DNA from: Areca catechu
Lineage: Eukaryota > Streptophyta > Magnoliopsida > Arecales > Arecaceae
Assembly (NCBI GenBank): GCA_021397845.1
Contig: CM038052.1
Location: 174,022,183-174,086,182 of the forward strand
DNA length: 64,000 bases
Direction of reading: 5' to 3'
The translations under genes were made by a program, and so were the position numbers. The notes under the pieces were generated by a model. The model worked only from the letters and a program-made list of their open reading frames with translations. It did no database searches and was not told the origin of the DNA. Of the stretch, positions 20,335 through 31,767 are shown in pieces (the first letter of the stretch is position 1; each line of letters starts with the position of its first letter).

Positions 20335-21700
20335 TCACTGATAATACATTCTTAGGTTCGAGGCGTTCCACGTCCGGGGGAACCTGGCACCTCCCAACTC
20401 CTCCAGGTAGTATGCGCCGTGAGGGAGGGCTTCTGCCACCCGGTAGGGGCCCTCCCAGTTGGGCGAGAGCTTGCCGCATTCCCGCGGTTGGGAAGCTTCA
20501 GCGCGCCGGAGGACCAAATCTCCGTGACGAAAAACCTTCGGCCGCACTCGGGAGTTGTAATACCTGGCCACACGCTGCCTATACGCCGCCATTCGAACTC
20601 GGGCCTTGTCCCTCGTTTCCTCGAGAAGGTCAAGGTTGAGCATCATCCTGGCTGGGTTTTCTGTCTCGTCGTATTGCTCCACACGCAGCGTGGGTAGGCT
20701 GAGCTCGACCGGGATGACCGCCTCAGCTCCGAAGACGAGGTTGAACGGGGTCTCGTCGGTAGCCGTCCTCGGGGTGGTGTGGTATGCCCAGAGGACGCTG
20801 GGGAGCTCGTCGGCCCACCTGCCCTTGGCCTGGTCCAGCCGCGTGCGGAGGCCCTGAAGAATGGTCCTGTTCGTGACTTCGGCTTCCCCATTGGTCTGGG
20901 GATGCGCCACCGAGGTGAAGCGATGCCTGATGCCGAGGTCGCTGCAGAACTCTTCGAACTCCCGGCAGTCGAACTGGCGCCCGTTGTCAGTAACCACGGT
21001 GTGTGGGGAGGCCGAAGCGGCAGACGATGGACTTCCAAAAGAACTTGGCGACGTTTGCTTCGGTGATCCTCGCCAAGGGTTCGGCCTCGACCCACTTCGT
21101 GAAGTAGTCGATGGCCACTACCAAGAACTTCCGCTGTCCAGACGCCGGCGGGAATGGGCCCAGGAGGTCCATCCCCCACTGGGCGAACGGCCAGGGAGCT
21201 GAGAGCTGGGAGATTGGGTTGGAGGGCTGCCGTTGAACCGTGGCGTGACGCTGGCACCGGTCGCACTTCTTCACGAAGTCAGAGGCGTCTTCCTTCATTG
21301 TCTCCCAGAAGTAGCCCTGACGGAGGGCCTTGTACGCCAATGCCCTGCCCCCCACGTGGTTCCCGCAGACGCCTTCGTGAATCTCCTGGAGCACAAGCCT
21401 GGCCTCCGTGGGTCCTACGCACTTGAGGAGGGGGTAGGAGTAGGATCTTCGATACAAGTGCCCGTCCATCAGGACGAACGCACGGCCTTCTTTCTGATAA
21501 GGCAGCCACCTCGCGGTCCTCCGGCAGGGTGCCACTGGTGATGTATTCAGCGTACTTGTCCATCCAGCTGGGTTCGTGGCTGACCTGATGGACCTCCACC
21601 GGTGCCTCGAGGCTTGGGATCTCAAGGCGCTCCACATGAGCGCGTCCCAGCATCGAGTCCGGCAGGGTCGCCAGCCGAGAGAGAGCATCCGCGCGGGCGT
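20335..21700 (-). pseudogene. pol: Integrase of gypsy C1
   Basis: Minus strand. Zinc domain (IHEGVCGNHVGGRALAYK ... CDRCQRHA, about 21420-21240), catalytic core starting WGMDLLGPFPPASG (about 21175) with the second Asp in VTDNGRQF and the Glu in QTNGEAEVTNR, then a C-terminal GPYRV/LEELGG part ending NLRMYYQ at 20335. A small frameshift around 21000 (relative to C2, which reads FGIPHTVVTDNG) splits the core. The product would insert the element cDNA. Confidence 0.9.
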
Positions 21701-21757
21701 TCTCCCCGCGGGGGATATGGAAGATGTTGAAGTGCCGGAATCTGGACGCGCCCGCCT

Positions 21758-22200
21758 TTACGAGCTCCAAGTATTTCGCCATTTGGGGGTCATGTGCGAC
21801 GTACTCCCCGGATACCTGTCCTGCCACGAGCTGGAATCAGTGAAAGCCTTGAGGTTGGTTACGCCCAGCTCGCGGGAGACTCTCAGTCCGGCGAGGAGTG
21901 CTTCGTACTCCGCCTGGTTATTTGTTGCGGGGAATTGGAAACGGAGTGCGCATTCGGCGACGACCCCGTCACTGTTGGCTAGGATGAGCCCAGCCCCGCT
22001 CCCGCCGGAGTTTGAGGCTCCGTCCACATGGAGGATCCAGGCGTTCTCTCCGGGCTCATCGGTGCCTATCTTCATCGGCTGGCCTGAGGGGCCTTCCTCG
22101 GGCTCCTTGCCCAAGCCTGCACATTCGACCAAGAAGTCGGCCAGCACCTGTGCCTTCATGGCCGACCTCGGCCTGTACGTAATGTCGAACTCGCTGAGCT
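21758..22200 (-). pseudogene. pol: Second (archaeal-type) RNase H of gypsy C1
   Basis: ILHVDGASNSGGSGAGLIL, TNNQAEYEALLAGL and the Asp in AFTDSSS form an RVT_3-type RNase H signature, distinct from the gypsy RNase H just upstream. A second RNase H is a known trait of the Tat group. The frame is broken near 21830 and it is absent from C2 by deletion. Confidence 0.85.
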
Positions 22201-23400
22201 TCAGTGCCCACTTTGCCAATCGTCCGAGATATCGGGTCGGCTGAGCACTGCTTTCAGCGGTTGATCCGTCAGGACAGCGATGGGGTGCGCTTGGAAATAA
22301 GGCCTGAGATGCTGGGCAGACACTATTAGCGCAAAAACGAGTTTCTCGGGCCGAGAATACCTGAGCTCCGCGTCGCGGAGAAGCTTGCTGGTATAGTATA
22401 CCGGCCGCTGGACCCCCTGGCCATCGGTCCGAACCAAGACCGAGCTGACGGCTTCCGGGGTGACCGCTAGGTAGAGGGTAAGCTCCTCCCCCTCCTCGGG
22501 CCTGGACAGCAACGGTGGCGACGCAAGCGTCTTCTTCAGCTCCTCGAAGGCCTTCTGGCATTCCTCGGTCCAAGCGAAGTCGTTCATCTTTCTCAGCACC
22601 TTGAAGAAGGGACGGCAGCGGTCTGCCGACCTGGAGATAAAGCGGCTGAGGGCCGCAACTCGGCCGGTGAGTTGCTGCACTTGCTTTTTGGAGGCGGGCT
22701 GCTCCATGTCCAAGATGGCCTGGACCTTCTCCGGGTTGGCCTCAATTCCTCTTTGGGTCACCATAAATCCTAGGAATTTCCCGGCGGAGATGCCAAAGCG
22801 CACTTCGCTGGGTTCAGCTTCATCTGATGGCGTCGGAGGTTGCCGAACGTCTCCACTAAGTCGGCCACGTGGTCCGAATCGGGTTTGCTCATCACCAGCA
22901 TGTCGTCCACGTACACCTGCATGTTGCGGCCGATCTGGTCTTTGAAAATTCTATTGACCAGGTGCTGGTACGTTGCCCCCGCGTTCTTGAGGCCGAATGG
23001 CATCATCCTGTAGCAAAAAGTTCCACGGTCAGTTATGAAGGCGGTGTGCTCTTCGTCCTCCGGGCTCATTCGGATCTGGTTGTATCCGGAGAAGGCGTCC
23101 ATGAACGACAGGAGGCGATGCCCCGAGGTGGTGTCGACCAGCTGGTCGATCTTTGGAAGAGGGAAGCTGTCCTTCGGGCAAGCTCGGTTGAGGTCGGTGT
23201 AGTCCACACAGATCCTCCACTTACCACTACTCTTTCTTACCATGACCACGTTTGCCAGCCAGCTGGGATACTGGACCTCCCGCACAAAACCGGCGACGAG
23301 GAGCTTCTCCACTTCCTCGTTGATCGCCTTTGCCTTTCCATGGCGAAGCTCCTCTTCTTCTGGCGGACCGGGCGGCAACTTGGGTCCACGTTTAGCCTGT
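22201..23400 (-). pseudogene. pol: Reverse transcriptase and gypsy RNase H of C1
   Basis: RVT_1-type RT: GFVREVQYPSWLANVVMV, WRICVDYTDLN, LLSFMDAFSGYNQI, MPFGLKNAGATYQ and catalytic YVDDM (about 22910). The connection and RNase H region (FEELKKTLASPPLL, YYTSKLL, FALIVSAQHLRPYF, VLTDQPL) follows. The central RT is open (23378-22770). A 1-bp difference from C2 near 23330 (one T fewer in a T run) separates it from the protease side, and another shift near 22790 separates the RNase H part. Confidence 0.92.
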
Positions 23401-24186
23401 GCATGATGACCTCGGGCGGGATGCCCGGCATGTCAGCTGCTGACCAGGCGAACACGTCAGCGTTCGCGCGGAGGAACTCCAGCAGGCGGGTCTGTTCTTC
23501 TTCAGGGAGCTGGGCCCCGACTTGCACCGTCTTCAGGGGATCCGATCCGAGGGAAAAAATCAGCAGGCGCTCTACGGGCCCTCCCCTGGGTTCCTTCTCT
23601 CTTAGGTCGAGGTCGTCGATATCGGGGGCGAGCTCCGCGCCCCGGGCGCTCGGGACCGTCTGGAGGCAGAGCGGGACTGGCTGGGTCGTCCCCTTCATCT
23701 CCCCGAGCCCGGAAGGCGTGGGGAACTGTACCAACAGCCTTCTCGTGGAGATTGTGGCATCCAGTTGGTTGAGCCCGGGACGCCCGAGAATGGCGTTGTA
23801 AGGCGAAGGGAGCCTGACGACGGTAAATGTTATTAGGACGGTCGCCTGCCGGGGTGGGGATCCGGCGGTGACCGGGAGAGTGATCTCCCCCTCGACCCCC
23901 ACGGAGTCCCTGTAAAACCTACCAGGGGGGTGTGCACCGGTTTCAGCTGATCGTGGGACAAGTTCATCCGAGAGAAAGCGTCGTAAAAAAGTACGTCAGC
24001 CGAGCTTCCACTATCCACCATGATTCGATGTACAGGATGCTTCGCGATGGTCATCTCGACCACCACGGCATCGTTGTTTACATTGTCATTACCCTCCCCC
24101 CCCTCGGGAGGGATTACATTCTCCGGGTTCCCGACTTCCCGGGCTCTCTTCGTCGCTCGACCGACCCCGCACGAGATCATGCCCAC
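23401..24186 (-). pseudogene. pol: Aspartic protease of gypsy C1
   Basis: MVDSGSSADVLFYD (about 24025) carries the catalytic Asp. After a frameshift near 23900, YNAILGRPGLNQL gives the C-terminal protease strand. The following acidic segment (DIDDLDLREKEPRGG) and PEEEQTRLLEFLRANADVFAWS lead into RT. The product would cleave Gag-Pol. Confidence 0.87.
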
Positions 24187-25773
24187 GGGCTTCTCCGTTG
24201 GGCGGTTATCGATTGCAGGGACGGGCGGTAAGGTCGCGAGCGGCTGCCCCTCCGAGGGGGCCTCGTTCTTGACAACTTCCTGAGGTAGCCCCTCCTAATC
24301 AGCTCCTCGATCTCCCGCTTCAGGTTGCGACATCCTCCGTGTCGTGCCCGTGCTCGCGGTGGAACTGGCAGTACTTCGATTTGTCTCGGACGGCTCTCGG
24401 GTTCTGAGGAGGAGGTCGGCGGAGGTAGCGCTCGCCCTCGATTTCCATGAGGATCTTCGTCCGAGGTGCGAGGAGAGGGGTGTACCTCCGCTCGGGAGTG
24501 GCCTCGCCCCTCGGCCTTGGATTCGGGCGAGGGTCGGCAGATGGCCCGGGCTTCCGAGCTCCCGGGGTGTCTCTTGGGGGCGGCCTCTTCGGAGTCTTCC
24601 CGTCCAACTCTCGACGGGTGCGGTCGGCCTCCTCCGCTCGGATGTACTTGTGGGCGCGGAGGAGGAGCTCGGAGTACGTCCTGGGCGGCTTCTTGTCCAG
24701 GGAGTAGGTCAGGCGGGACGTCTTGAGCCTGCGCTTCAAAGCCAGCATGGCGACGGGCTCGTCCAGGCTGTAGATTTCCAGGGCTGCGGTCTTGAACCGG
24801 GTGATGTAGTCCCGGAGCAGCTCCTGGTCCTGCTGGCGGATGGAGAAGAGGCTGTCCACCTCTCTCGGCACCTTTCGGCAAGCGTCGAAGTGTGCCACGA
24901 ACTTTCCTTCCAGCTGATGGAAGGAGCAAATGGATCCGGGCTCGAGGCGGGTGAACCAGACTCGAGCGGCCTTCCGGAGGGTGGCCGGGAAGGCGATGCA
25001 CAGAAGAGCGTCAGTGGCCCCTGGACCCTCATGAGAGCTTTGTAGCTCTCCAGATGGTCCAGAGGGTCGGTGGTCCCATCGTAGGGATCCACCTGCGGCA
25101 TGCGGAACCGTTTTGGGATCGGTTCCGCCTGGATTTCTTCAGAGAAAGGGGGGCGGGAGTCGTAGCCCGCCGGGTCTGCCGACGAGTTCTGCAGGTCGGC
25201 GAATCGGCGGGCGAACTCCGCTAGCTTGCGCTCATGCTCCTCCAGGCGCCTCTCGGCCTGGCGCCTGATGGCTTCGTCGGTGGAGTCTTCCACCGAGGCT
25301 GCGGGTGAAGGGGGCGCCGATCGGTCTCGCGCGAAGTCAGGCCTCGGCGTCGCTTGCTGCGATGGACCGTTTCGGCCTCGTCGGCCGGGGATCGACTCTC
25401 GTGATCCTCGAACCGGAGTAGTTTCTTTTTGCGGGAGCTTGGTGGCTCCCCCGGGGGTTGGAGACGGCCCTCGGATGGGATGGCCTGCCCTGGATGGAGC
25501 GCAGGCTCCCACGCTGCCCCGCGGCTCGGGCCGCGGGGGTCCCTGGCAGCGGCTGCGTGGCCAGGGACTGCTGCTGATGCTGAAGCTGCCGGACCGCCGA
25601 GGTCAAGGTCTGCAGTGTTGGATGACGGCCGCAAGGGGTCCGTCCGTTGGGGTAGGCTGTGGTGGAAGAGGAGGGGGAGCTTCCAAGCTCCCCTCCGGGC
25701 TGTGGGCCCCTGGAGGGGAGTGAACCTCCCCCACGCGGCTGGTTGACGCCTCGCGGCCACGAGTGACCACCAT
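24187..25773 (-). pseudogene. gag: gag of gypsy C1
   Basis: Likely start MVVTRGREASTSRVG at 25773, followed by a Pro-rich region, a Glu/Arg helix (RRQAERRLEEHERKLAEFARRFADL), MPQVDPYDGTTDPLDHLESYKALM (capsid start, about 25085) and, after a frameshift near 24990-24900, the Retrotrans_gag core (REVDSLFSIRQQDQELLRDYITRFKTAALEI). A Pro/Arg-rich linker and a zinc knuckle KYCQFHREHGHDTE follow; the last Cys is lost by a frameshift in C1 but kept in C2. Three or more frameshifts make it inactive. Confidence 0.85.
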
Positions 25774-25829
25774 TGTCAGAGAGCGCGACACCTGCAGAAA
25801 GCTGGCCCCCGCTTGGGTTTGGTGTCCTG

Positions 25830-25852
25830 CCCCCCTACCTGGTGCGCCAATC
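25830..25852 (-). promoter_or_regulatory. Primer-binding region of gypsy C1
   Basis: Reading away from the 5' LTR on the minus strand the sequence is ATTGGCGCACCAGGTAGGGG (C2: ATTGGCGCGCCAGGAAGGGG), the place where a tRNA primer would bind. The exact tRNA was not identified. Confidence 0.6.
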
Positions 25853-27453
25853 TTTTGCCGCTCTCGTCGCCGCGCCCGTGGCTCCGGTCCGTGGATCCTT
25901 CCTGACCGCCTGGCGAGGGAGCCTCCCCGGCTGCTGCGAACCTGCAAGAAGGAGTTAGAAGACCCTGGCCGGGGATCCCGGCGAGGGAGCTCCGACGGTC
26001 AAGTCAGTAGACGACGAGAAGGAACAGACTCTCCAAGGTGGACCCCCCGAAAGGGTTCCAGACTTAGCGAGTTTACTAGTAAGAAAGGCACTCTGGGGAC
26101 CGGAAATTCGGCCGGGCCTCCTTGCCGAGCTCACGCCGAATTATCCACTCTCGGGATCTCGGATCTCTCTCTCTCGGAGCGAGGCCTCTTGCCGCTGCTT
26201 TCCTCCTTGTCCCCAGGCTTGTTCGCTTACCTTGTCGTCCCCAGATTCCTTCCTTTTATCTCCTCCCGTCGTTCGCATGTCTTCTCCTCCTGGGAGGCTC
26301 CCCTCCCCCGTCCCTTTCTCTTTCCCCTTTTCGGTGAGGAGGGCCAGGCGGCTTTCCGACCTCGTCCGCCGAGCCCAGCAAGGAAAAGGCAAAGTTAGGA
26401 AAGGGGGGGGGGGGGGCGGCGCTGGTAAGGCGGCCGGTCAGACCTCGGGCCCAGTGAGAGCGCTCTCTTTCCGAGTGTGGGCGCCATCCATATATGGGGC
26501 CTGCTTTGTCAGAATCGCGCCTCTCGACTGCGGGACCTGTCGGGCCGATGCAAATGGTGTTTCGCGTGCCGCCGCCATCCGTACGAGGCGCCGTCTGTGA
26601 TGCGTACGGCCCGAGGGATGACCTCGGGGCCTGCGCCTCCTTCCCTGGGACCTTCTCCATACGGGCGGCCTGGCTTCGGCCGAGGTGGGCCCGTCTTCGG
26701 GGGCCACCTGGCGAAGGAGCGAAGGATCCGCCGACCTCGGCCTAGGTGGACCCCTCCTGGGTGGACACCTGGCGAGGTGGCAGGAGGTTGCCTAGCTTCG
26801 GCCGAGGTGGGCCCGTCTCCGGGGGCCACCTGGCGAAGGAGCGAAGGATCGGCCGACCTCGGCCTAGGTGGACCCCTCCTGGGTGGATACCTGGTGAGGT
26901 GGCAGGAGGTCGCCTGGCTTCGGCCGAGGTGGGCCCGTCTCCGGGGCCACCTGGCGAAGGAGCGAAGGATCGGCCGACCTCGGCCTAGGTGGACCCCTCC
27001 TGGGTGGACACCTGGCGAGGTGGCAGGAGGTCGCCTGGCTTCGGCCGAGGTGGGCCCGTCTCCGGGGGCCACCTGGCGAAGGAGCGAAGGACCGGCCGAC
27101 CTCGGCCTAGGTGGACCCCTCCTGGGTGGACACCTGGCGAGGTGGCAGGAGGTCGCCTGGCTTCGACCGAGATGGGCCCGTCTCCAGGGGCCACCTGGCG
27201 AAGGAGCGAAGGATCGGTCGACCTCGACCTAGGCGGACCCCTCCTGGGTGGGCGCCAGGCGAGGTGGTAGAGAAGCCCCGAACCGAGCTCGACTTCGGCG
27301 AGAGCAGTTTGTCTTAGGAAGTCGTCTGGCGGAGTAGCCTTGCCGAGCTCGGCCTTGGCAATGTGGCGCTGACTCGGCCGGAGAAACCTCCACGTGGCTC
27401 GATCATATTTGGCGGTATCTGAGCCCGGCCACATCATCGTTACGGCCGTAACA
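25853..27453 (-). repeat. 5' LTR of gypsy C1 (1,601 bp)
   Basis: Near-identical by eye to 14595-16197. The inner end reads TTTTGCCGC instead of TGTTGCCGC (one substitution in the terminal TG). The G run is 14 long (26403-26416), the CArG palindrome is at 26488-26497 and there are five 122-bp units (CCTAGG at 26741, 26863, 26984, 27106; CCTAGG of the last unit at 27228). Confidence 0.95.
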
Positions 27454-27943
27454 ATAACAAAAAGAAGGAGTAATTCATGATATTATTTAAGTATAGATGT
27501 GTTTACTTCTCCAAACTAAAGGGAGAGTAATTTTTAATTTTTGAAAACCTGAATTTATAAAAGGGGGAGCTTTACCTTTTGTCAAAGTAAATTTGATTCT
27601 TAAAACCCCTCTTTCAATGCTTTTGAAAAGATTCTCACAAATTTTGTTATGAATCATTAATTTAGGGGAGCTTTGTTAATTGCTGAAATTTTCATGTAAG
27701 AGTATCATGATACATATTCTTAATGCATTTAAATAAATATCAAAGTTCTGACAAAGCTCTGATACTCTCTATCTTTGAAACAAGCTCAAATTCTATTACT
27801 TGTGTTTTGAATGATTATATCTTTAAGTAATGATTGATATACTTAATGCTTTCAATATTGTGCACCTTAAACAATTCTCTTAAAGCCTTACTATTAAAAG
27901 CAATTTATATTAAAGATTTTGTTATCATCAAAAAGGGATAGAT
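27454..27943 (+). other. 3' end of element B with polypurine tract
   Basis: Begins with the second ATAAC duplication. It holds several purine-rich words such as AAAGGGGGAGC (about 27556) and ends with the likely polypurine tract AAAAAGGGATAGAT (27930-27943) directly before the 3' LTR. No coding sequence. Confidence 0.8.
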
Positions 27944-29579
27944 TGTTGACTCCACTAATTGATTTTGATGATAAGCAAAACAGTTAAGTATAAATTGAGG
28001 ACTAATGATTTGCTTTAAGTGTGTTTTCATTGAAATGATGCTCACAAAATTTAAAGAAGCATATTTATATTAAAGAACCAAGGTTGAATCAAATGACTAC
28101 TCAAAACAAGACTTGGACACTCAAAGAAATGGTTGAATTGATGACTAAGGCAAATGGAAACATGTTCCAGCACAAGTTCAGCAATTTCTGTAATTTTTCA
28201 ATGATGTGTCGACTCAAGGTGTCGACACATGACATGATATGTCGACACATTAAGAAGAAGTGTCGACTCAGGCCAATACGCAGCAATGTTTCAAATAGCA
28301 CAGTTGATGTGTCGACACATGGACCTTATGTGTCGACTCAAGGTGTCAACACATGGATCAACACATCGCTTGAGACTTTCAAGCCACAGAACTTGCAGAA
28401 GTTGAAGGAACAGTTGATGTGTCGACACATGGACCTTATGTGTCGACTCAATATATCGACTCAACTGAGAATGTGTCGACTCAGCTGATTTTTCCAAAGA
28501 ATCTGAATGGAACACTTTGAGCTTGTGTCGACTCAAGAAGAACATGTGTCGACCTAATGTATCGACATATGAAGAGAAAATGTCGACACATGGAGTTCTG
28601 ACAACAATAATGGCTAGTTTTTTCAAGCACAGAACTCGCCCAAATGCCCTCCAATGGCTAGTTTTTCAAGTATAATGGCTAAATTTCGATTTTGGGGGCT
28701 TGGGAAGGTATATAAAGGCTCCAAATCAAATCAAGACAACAACTATTCAACTATTCAAGAAGGTATTGAATATCCAAAGAGATTTTATAGAGAAAAAGAG
28801 AGAGAAGAGCCTTAACTCCTATTCATTCAAAGCTCAAGCACTCTCAAGCTAAAGGAAGCCTCCAATCATTCAAAGTCATCAAGAGCATTAAAGATCATTC
28901 AATCTTGGACATTCAAAAGGCTTCAATAAGAGCAAAGCAATACTACATCGAGCTACATCGACTCATTTGCTTTTTTATTGAAAGCTTACATTGGTTCTTT
29001 ATTCTCCATCTTATATCTTGTAAAGGTTATTGGTTAGCCTATTGAAAAACCGAGTGAGGTTATTGGTAAGCCTTAAAAACCAATTAAGTTGGTGGTTAGC
29101 CCGCAAAACCACTAAGGTTCTTGGTTAGCCCGGAAAATTAAGGGAGGTTTTTGATTAGCCTTGTGAAAATCAATTAGGTTCTTGGTTAGCCCGTAAAACC
29201 AAGTGAGGTTGTGACTTGTAAGCCTTGTAAAACAAGTCGGGTTTTGATTAGTGAGCCCGGAAAACTAATCGGCTATAATCGTTGGATTATAGTGAATTTC
29301 CAAGGGGATCTTGGAAAGTGTATGTAGGTGCATTATTGGCACCGAATCACTATAGTTTGTTGTGTTTATGATTGCTTGTTCTCTCCCTCCTTGCTCTTTA
29401 CGTTTTACTTTTAATTTCCGCTGCACTATTACTTTAGAGCATTGCACTTAAATTTTAGTACCTTGTTGAATTGAATTGCATATTTTGTCTTGTGAAGTTT
29501 GCTACTTGTATTATCTAGCTTAGCCTTAAATTTTTAGAGACCCAATTCACCCCCCTCTTGGGTTGCTCTCTAGGCAACA
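27944..29579 (+). repeat. 3' LTR of copia element B (1,636 bp)
   Basis: Starts TGTTGACTCC and ends TAGGCAACA. Carries the TGTCGAC array (28206-28593, about twelve exact copies), the TATA box (about 28708) and the stem-loop array (29029-29270). It differs from the 5' LTR by scattered substitutions and a few small indels, so B is clearly older than C1. Confidence 0.95.
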
Positions 29580-29688
29580 CTTGGATACCTAAATTCATTA
29601 CTTGATTATTTTGCAGGGATGTCTTGCAGCCATGAACACAAAGAAAAGATGGTATCTTGATAACGGCTGTTCAAGACACATGATGGGT
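29580..29688 (+). pseudogene. pol: Protease fragment of copia element A
   Basis: Continues the Gag-PR linker of A after B (TTGGATACCTAAATTC), then encodes KKRWYLDNGCSRHMMG. The protease motif reads DNG where the family has DSG, so the residue after the catalytic Asp is altered. Interrupted by gypsy C2 at 29689. Confidence 0.88.
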
Positions 29689-31292
29689 TGTTGCCGCTCT
29701 CGTCGCCGCGCCCGTGGCTCCGGTCCGTGGATCCTTCCTGACCGCCTGGCGAGGGAGCCTCCCCGGCTGCTGCGAACCTACAAGGAGTTAGAAGACCCTG
29801 GCCGGGGATCCTGGCGAGGGAGCTCCGACGGTCAAGTCAGTAGACGACGAGAAGGAACAGACTCTTCAAGGCGGACCCCCCGAAAGGGTTCCAGACTTAG
29901 CGAGTTTACTAGTAAGAAAGGCACTCTGGGGACCGGAAATTCGGCCGGGCCTCCTTGCCGAGCTCACGCCGAATTATCCCCTCTCGGGATCTCGGATCTC
30001 TCTCTCTCGGAGCGAGGCCTCTTGCCGCTGCTTTCCTCCTTGTCCCCAGGCTTGTTCGCTTACCTTGTCGTCCCCAGATTCCTTCCTTTTATCTCCTCCC
30101 GTCGTTCGCCTGTCTTCTCCTCCTGGGAGGCTCCCCTCCCCCGTCCCTTTCTCTTTCCCCTTTTCGGTGAGGAGGGCCAGGCGGCTTTCCGACCTCGTCC
30201 ACCGAGCCCAGCAAAGAAAAGGCAAAGTTAGGAAGGGGGGGGGGGGGGGGGGGGCGGTGCTGGTAAGGCGGCCGGTCAGACCTCGGGCCCAGTGAGAGCG
30301 CTCTCTTTCTCGAGTGTGGGCGCCATCCATATATGGGGCCTGCTTTGTCAGAATCGCGCCTCTCGACTGCGGGACCTGTCGGGCCGATGCAAATGGTGTT
30401 TCGCGTGCCGCCGCTATCCGTACGAGGCACCGTCTGTGATGCGTACGGCCCGAGGGATGACCTCGGGGCCTGTGCCTCCTTCCCTGGGACCTTCTCCGTA
30501 CGGGTGGCCTGGCTTCGACCGAGGTGGGCCCATCTTCGGGGGCCACCTGGCGAAGGAGCGAAGGATCCGCCGACCTCGGCCTAGGTGGACCCCTCCTAGG
30601 TGGACACCTGGCGAGGTGGCAGGAGGTCGCCTGGCTTCGGTCGAGGTGGGCCCGTCTCCGGGGGCCACCTGGCGAAGGAGCGAAGGATCGACCGACCTCG
30701 GCCTAGGTGGATCCCTCCTGGGTGGACACCTGGCGAGGTGGCAGGAGGTCGCCTGGCTTCGGTCGAGGTGGACCCGTCTCCGGGGGCCACCTGGCGAAGG
30801 AGCGAAGGATCGGCCGACCTCGGCCTAGGTGGACCCCTCCTGGGTGGACACCTGGCAAGGTGGCAGGAGGTCGCCTGGCTTCGGCCGAGGTGGGCCCGTC
30901 TCCGGGGGCCACCTGGCGAAGGAGCGAAGGACCGGCCGACCTCGGCCTAGGTGGACCCTCCTGGGTGGACACCTGGCGAGGTGGCAGGAGGTCGCCTGGC
31001 TTCGGCCGAGGTGGGCCCGTCTCCGGGGGCCACCTGGCGAAGGAGCGAAGGATCGGTCGACCTCGGCCTAGGCGGATCCCTCCTGGGTGGGCGCCAGGCG
31101 AGGTGGTAGAGGAGCCCCGAACCGAGCTCGACTTCGGCGAGAGCAGTTTGTCTTAGGAAGTCGTCTGGTGGAGTAGCCTTGCCGAGCTCGGCCTTGGCAA
31201 TGTAGCGCTGACTCGGCCGGAGAAACCTCCACGTGGCTCGATCATATTTGGCGGTATCTGAGCCCGGCCACGTCATCGTTACGGCCGTAACA
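29689..31292 (-). repeat. 3' LTR of gypsy C2 (1,604 bp)
   Basis: Full-length, TG...CA ends. G run of 20 (30235-30254), CArG palindrome 30327-30336, five units of the 122-bp repeat family between about 30580 and 31080. Confidence 0.95.
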
Positions 31293-31767
31293 GTTTCCCC
31301 CAGCCCGCCGTTCCGTTGGGGCGTCGTAGAACGGAACGTCGGGATTAAATGCAGATATGACGTGGGGAGGCGAAGATCTTGCATCATAATTGCCACGATC
31401 CTTGTCGCGCGGCTCGATGCGCCTGAAATCCAATAGGAAGCCGCACGCGTCGCCCACTTGCCCGCAATAAATGCGTCGCTTCGAGGCAGAGGCCGTTACC
31501 TGCTAACGAGGCGTCGATGTCGGGCGTGCGTCCACGTGGCGATCGCTCAGTGGCTCGGGGCGGAATGATGGGTACGGTCGCTGTCGACTGAGTTTGAAAA
31601 GGAGGGGACTTTCCAGAATGAGGCCTTTTCCCTTGCTCCGTGGGCAGTTTGCTGCAAGCTAACTTCCGTTGCCCCGCGTTCGCTTGGCATATTTTCGGTG
31701 AGTGCCTCCATCCTTCTCTGGTTCCCCTCTCTCTTTTCCTCTCTGAATCCTTGTCCTTCTCTTTGCC

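Larger units (their letters stand above)
14595..27453 (-). mobile_element. Ty3-gypsy element C1 (Tat lineage), complete, minus strand, 12.9 kb
   Basis: Ends TGTTGCCGC...GGCCGTAACA on the plus strand, flanked by ATAAC at 14590-14594 and 27454-27458. Read on the minus strand: 5' LTR (27453-25853), primer site, gag-pol (25773-20335: gag, PR, RT, RNase H, a second RNase H, integrase), a 120-bp tandem array, an opposite-strand spliced ORF, a purine tract and 3' LTR (16197-14595). The order RT-RNase H-IN shows Ty3-gypsy. The extra archaeal-type RNase H and the antisense ORF between pol and the 3' LTR are features known from the Tat group (Retand, Grande, RIRE2 relatives). By eye the two LTRs are very similar, suggesting a recent insertion. 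Confidence 0.93.
5718..29579 (+). mobile_element. Ty1-copia element B (SIRE-like), structurally complete, carrying gypsy C1
   Basis: It has 5' LTR 5718-7334, primer site, gag, protease, integrase, RT and RNase H, an extra third ORF downstream of pol, a purine tract and 3' LTR 27944-29579, flanked by CTTGG duplications. Without the C1 insertion (14595-27453) it is about 11 kb. An additional ORF between RNase H and the 3' LTR and LTRs of more than 1.6 kb are typical of the SIRE/Maximus lineage. All ORFs have lesions. It inserted in A in the same orientation, and its gag and pol resemble those of A closely enough that both belong to one broad lineage. Confidence 0.93.

Noticed and set aside
19456..20355. 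299-codon plus and 267-codon minus frames over the tandem array
   Set aside because: Product of a repeat with a period divisible by three; no start context, no homology, not kept open in C2.
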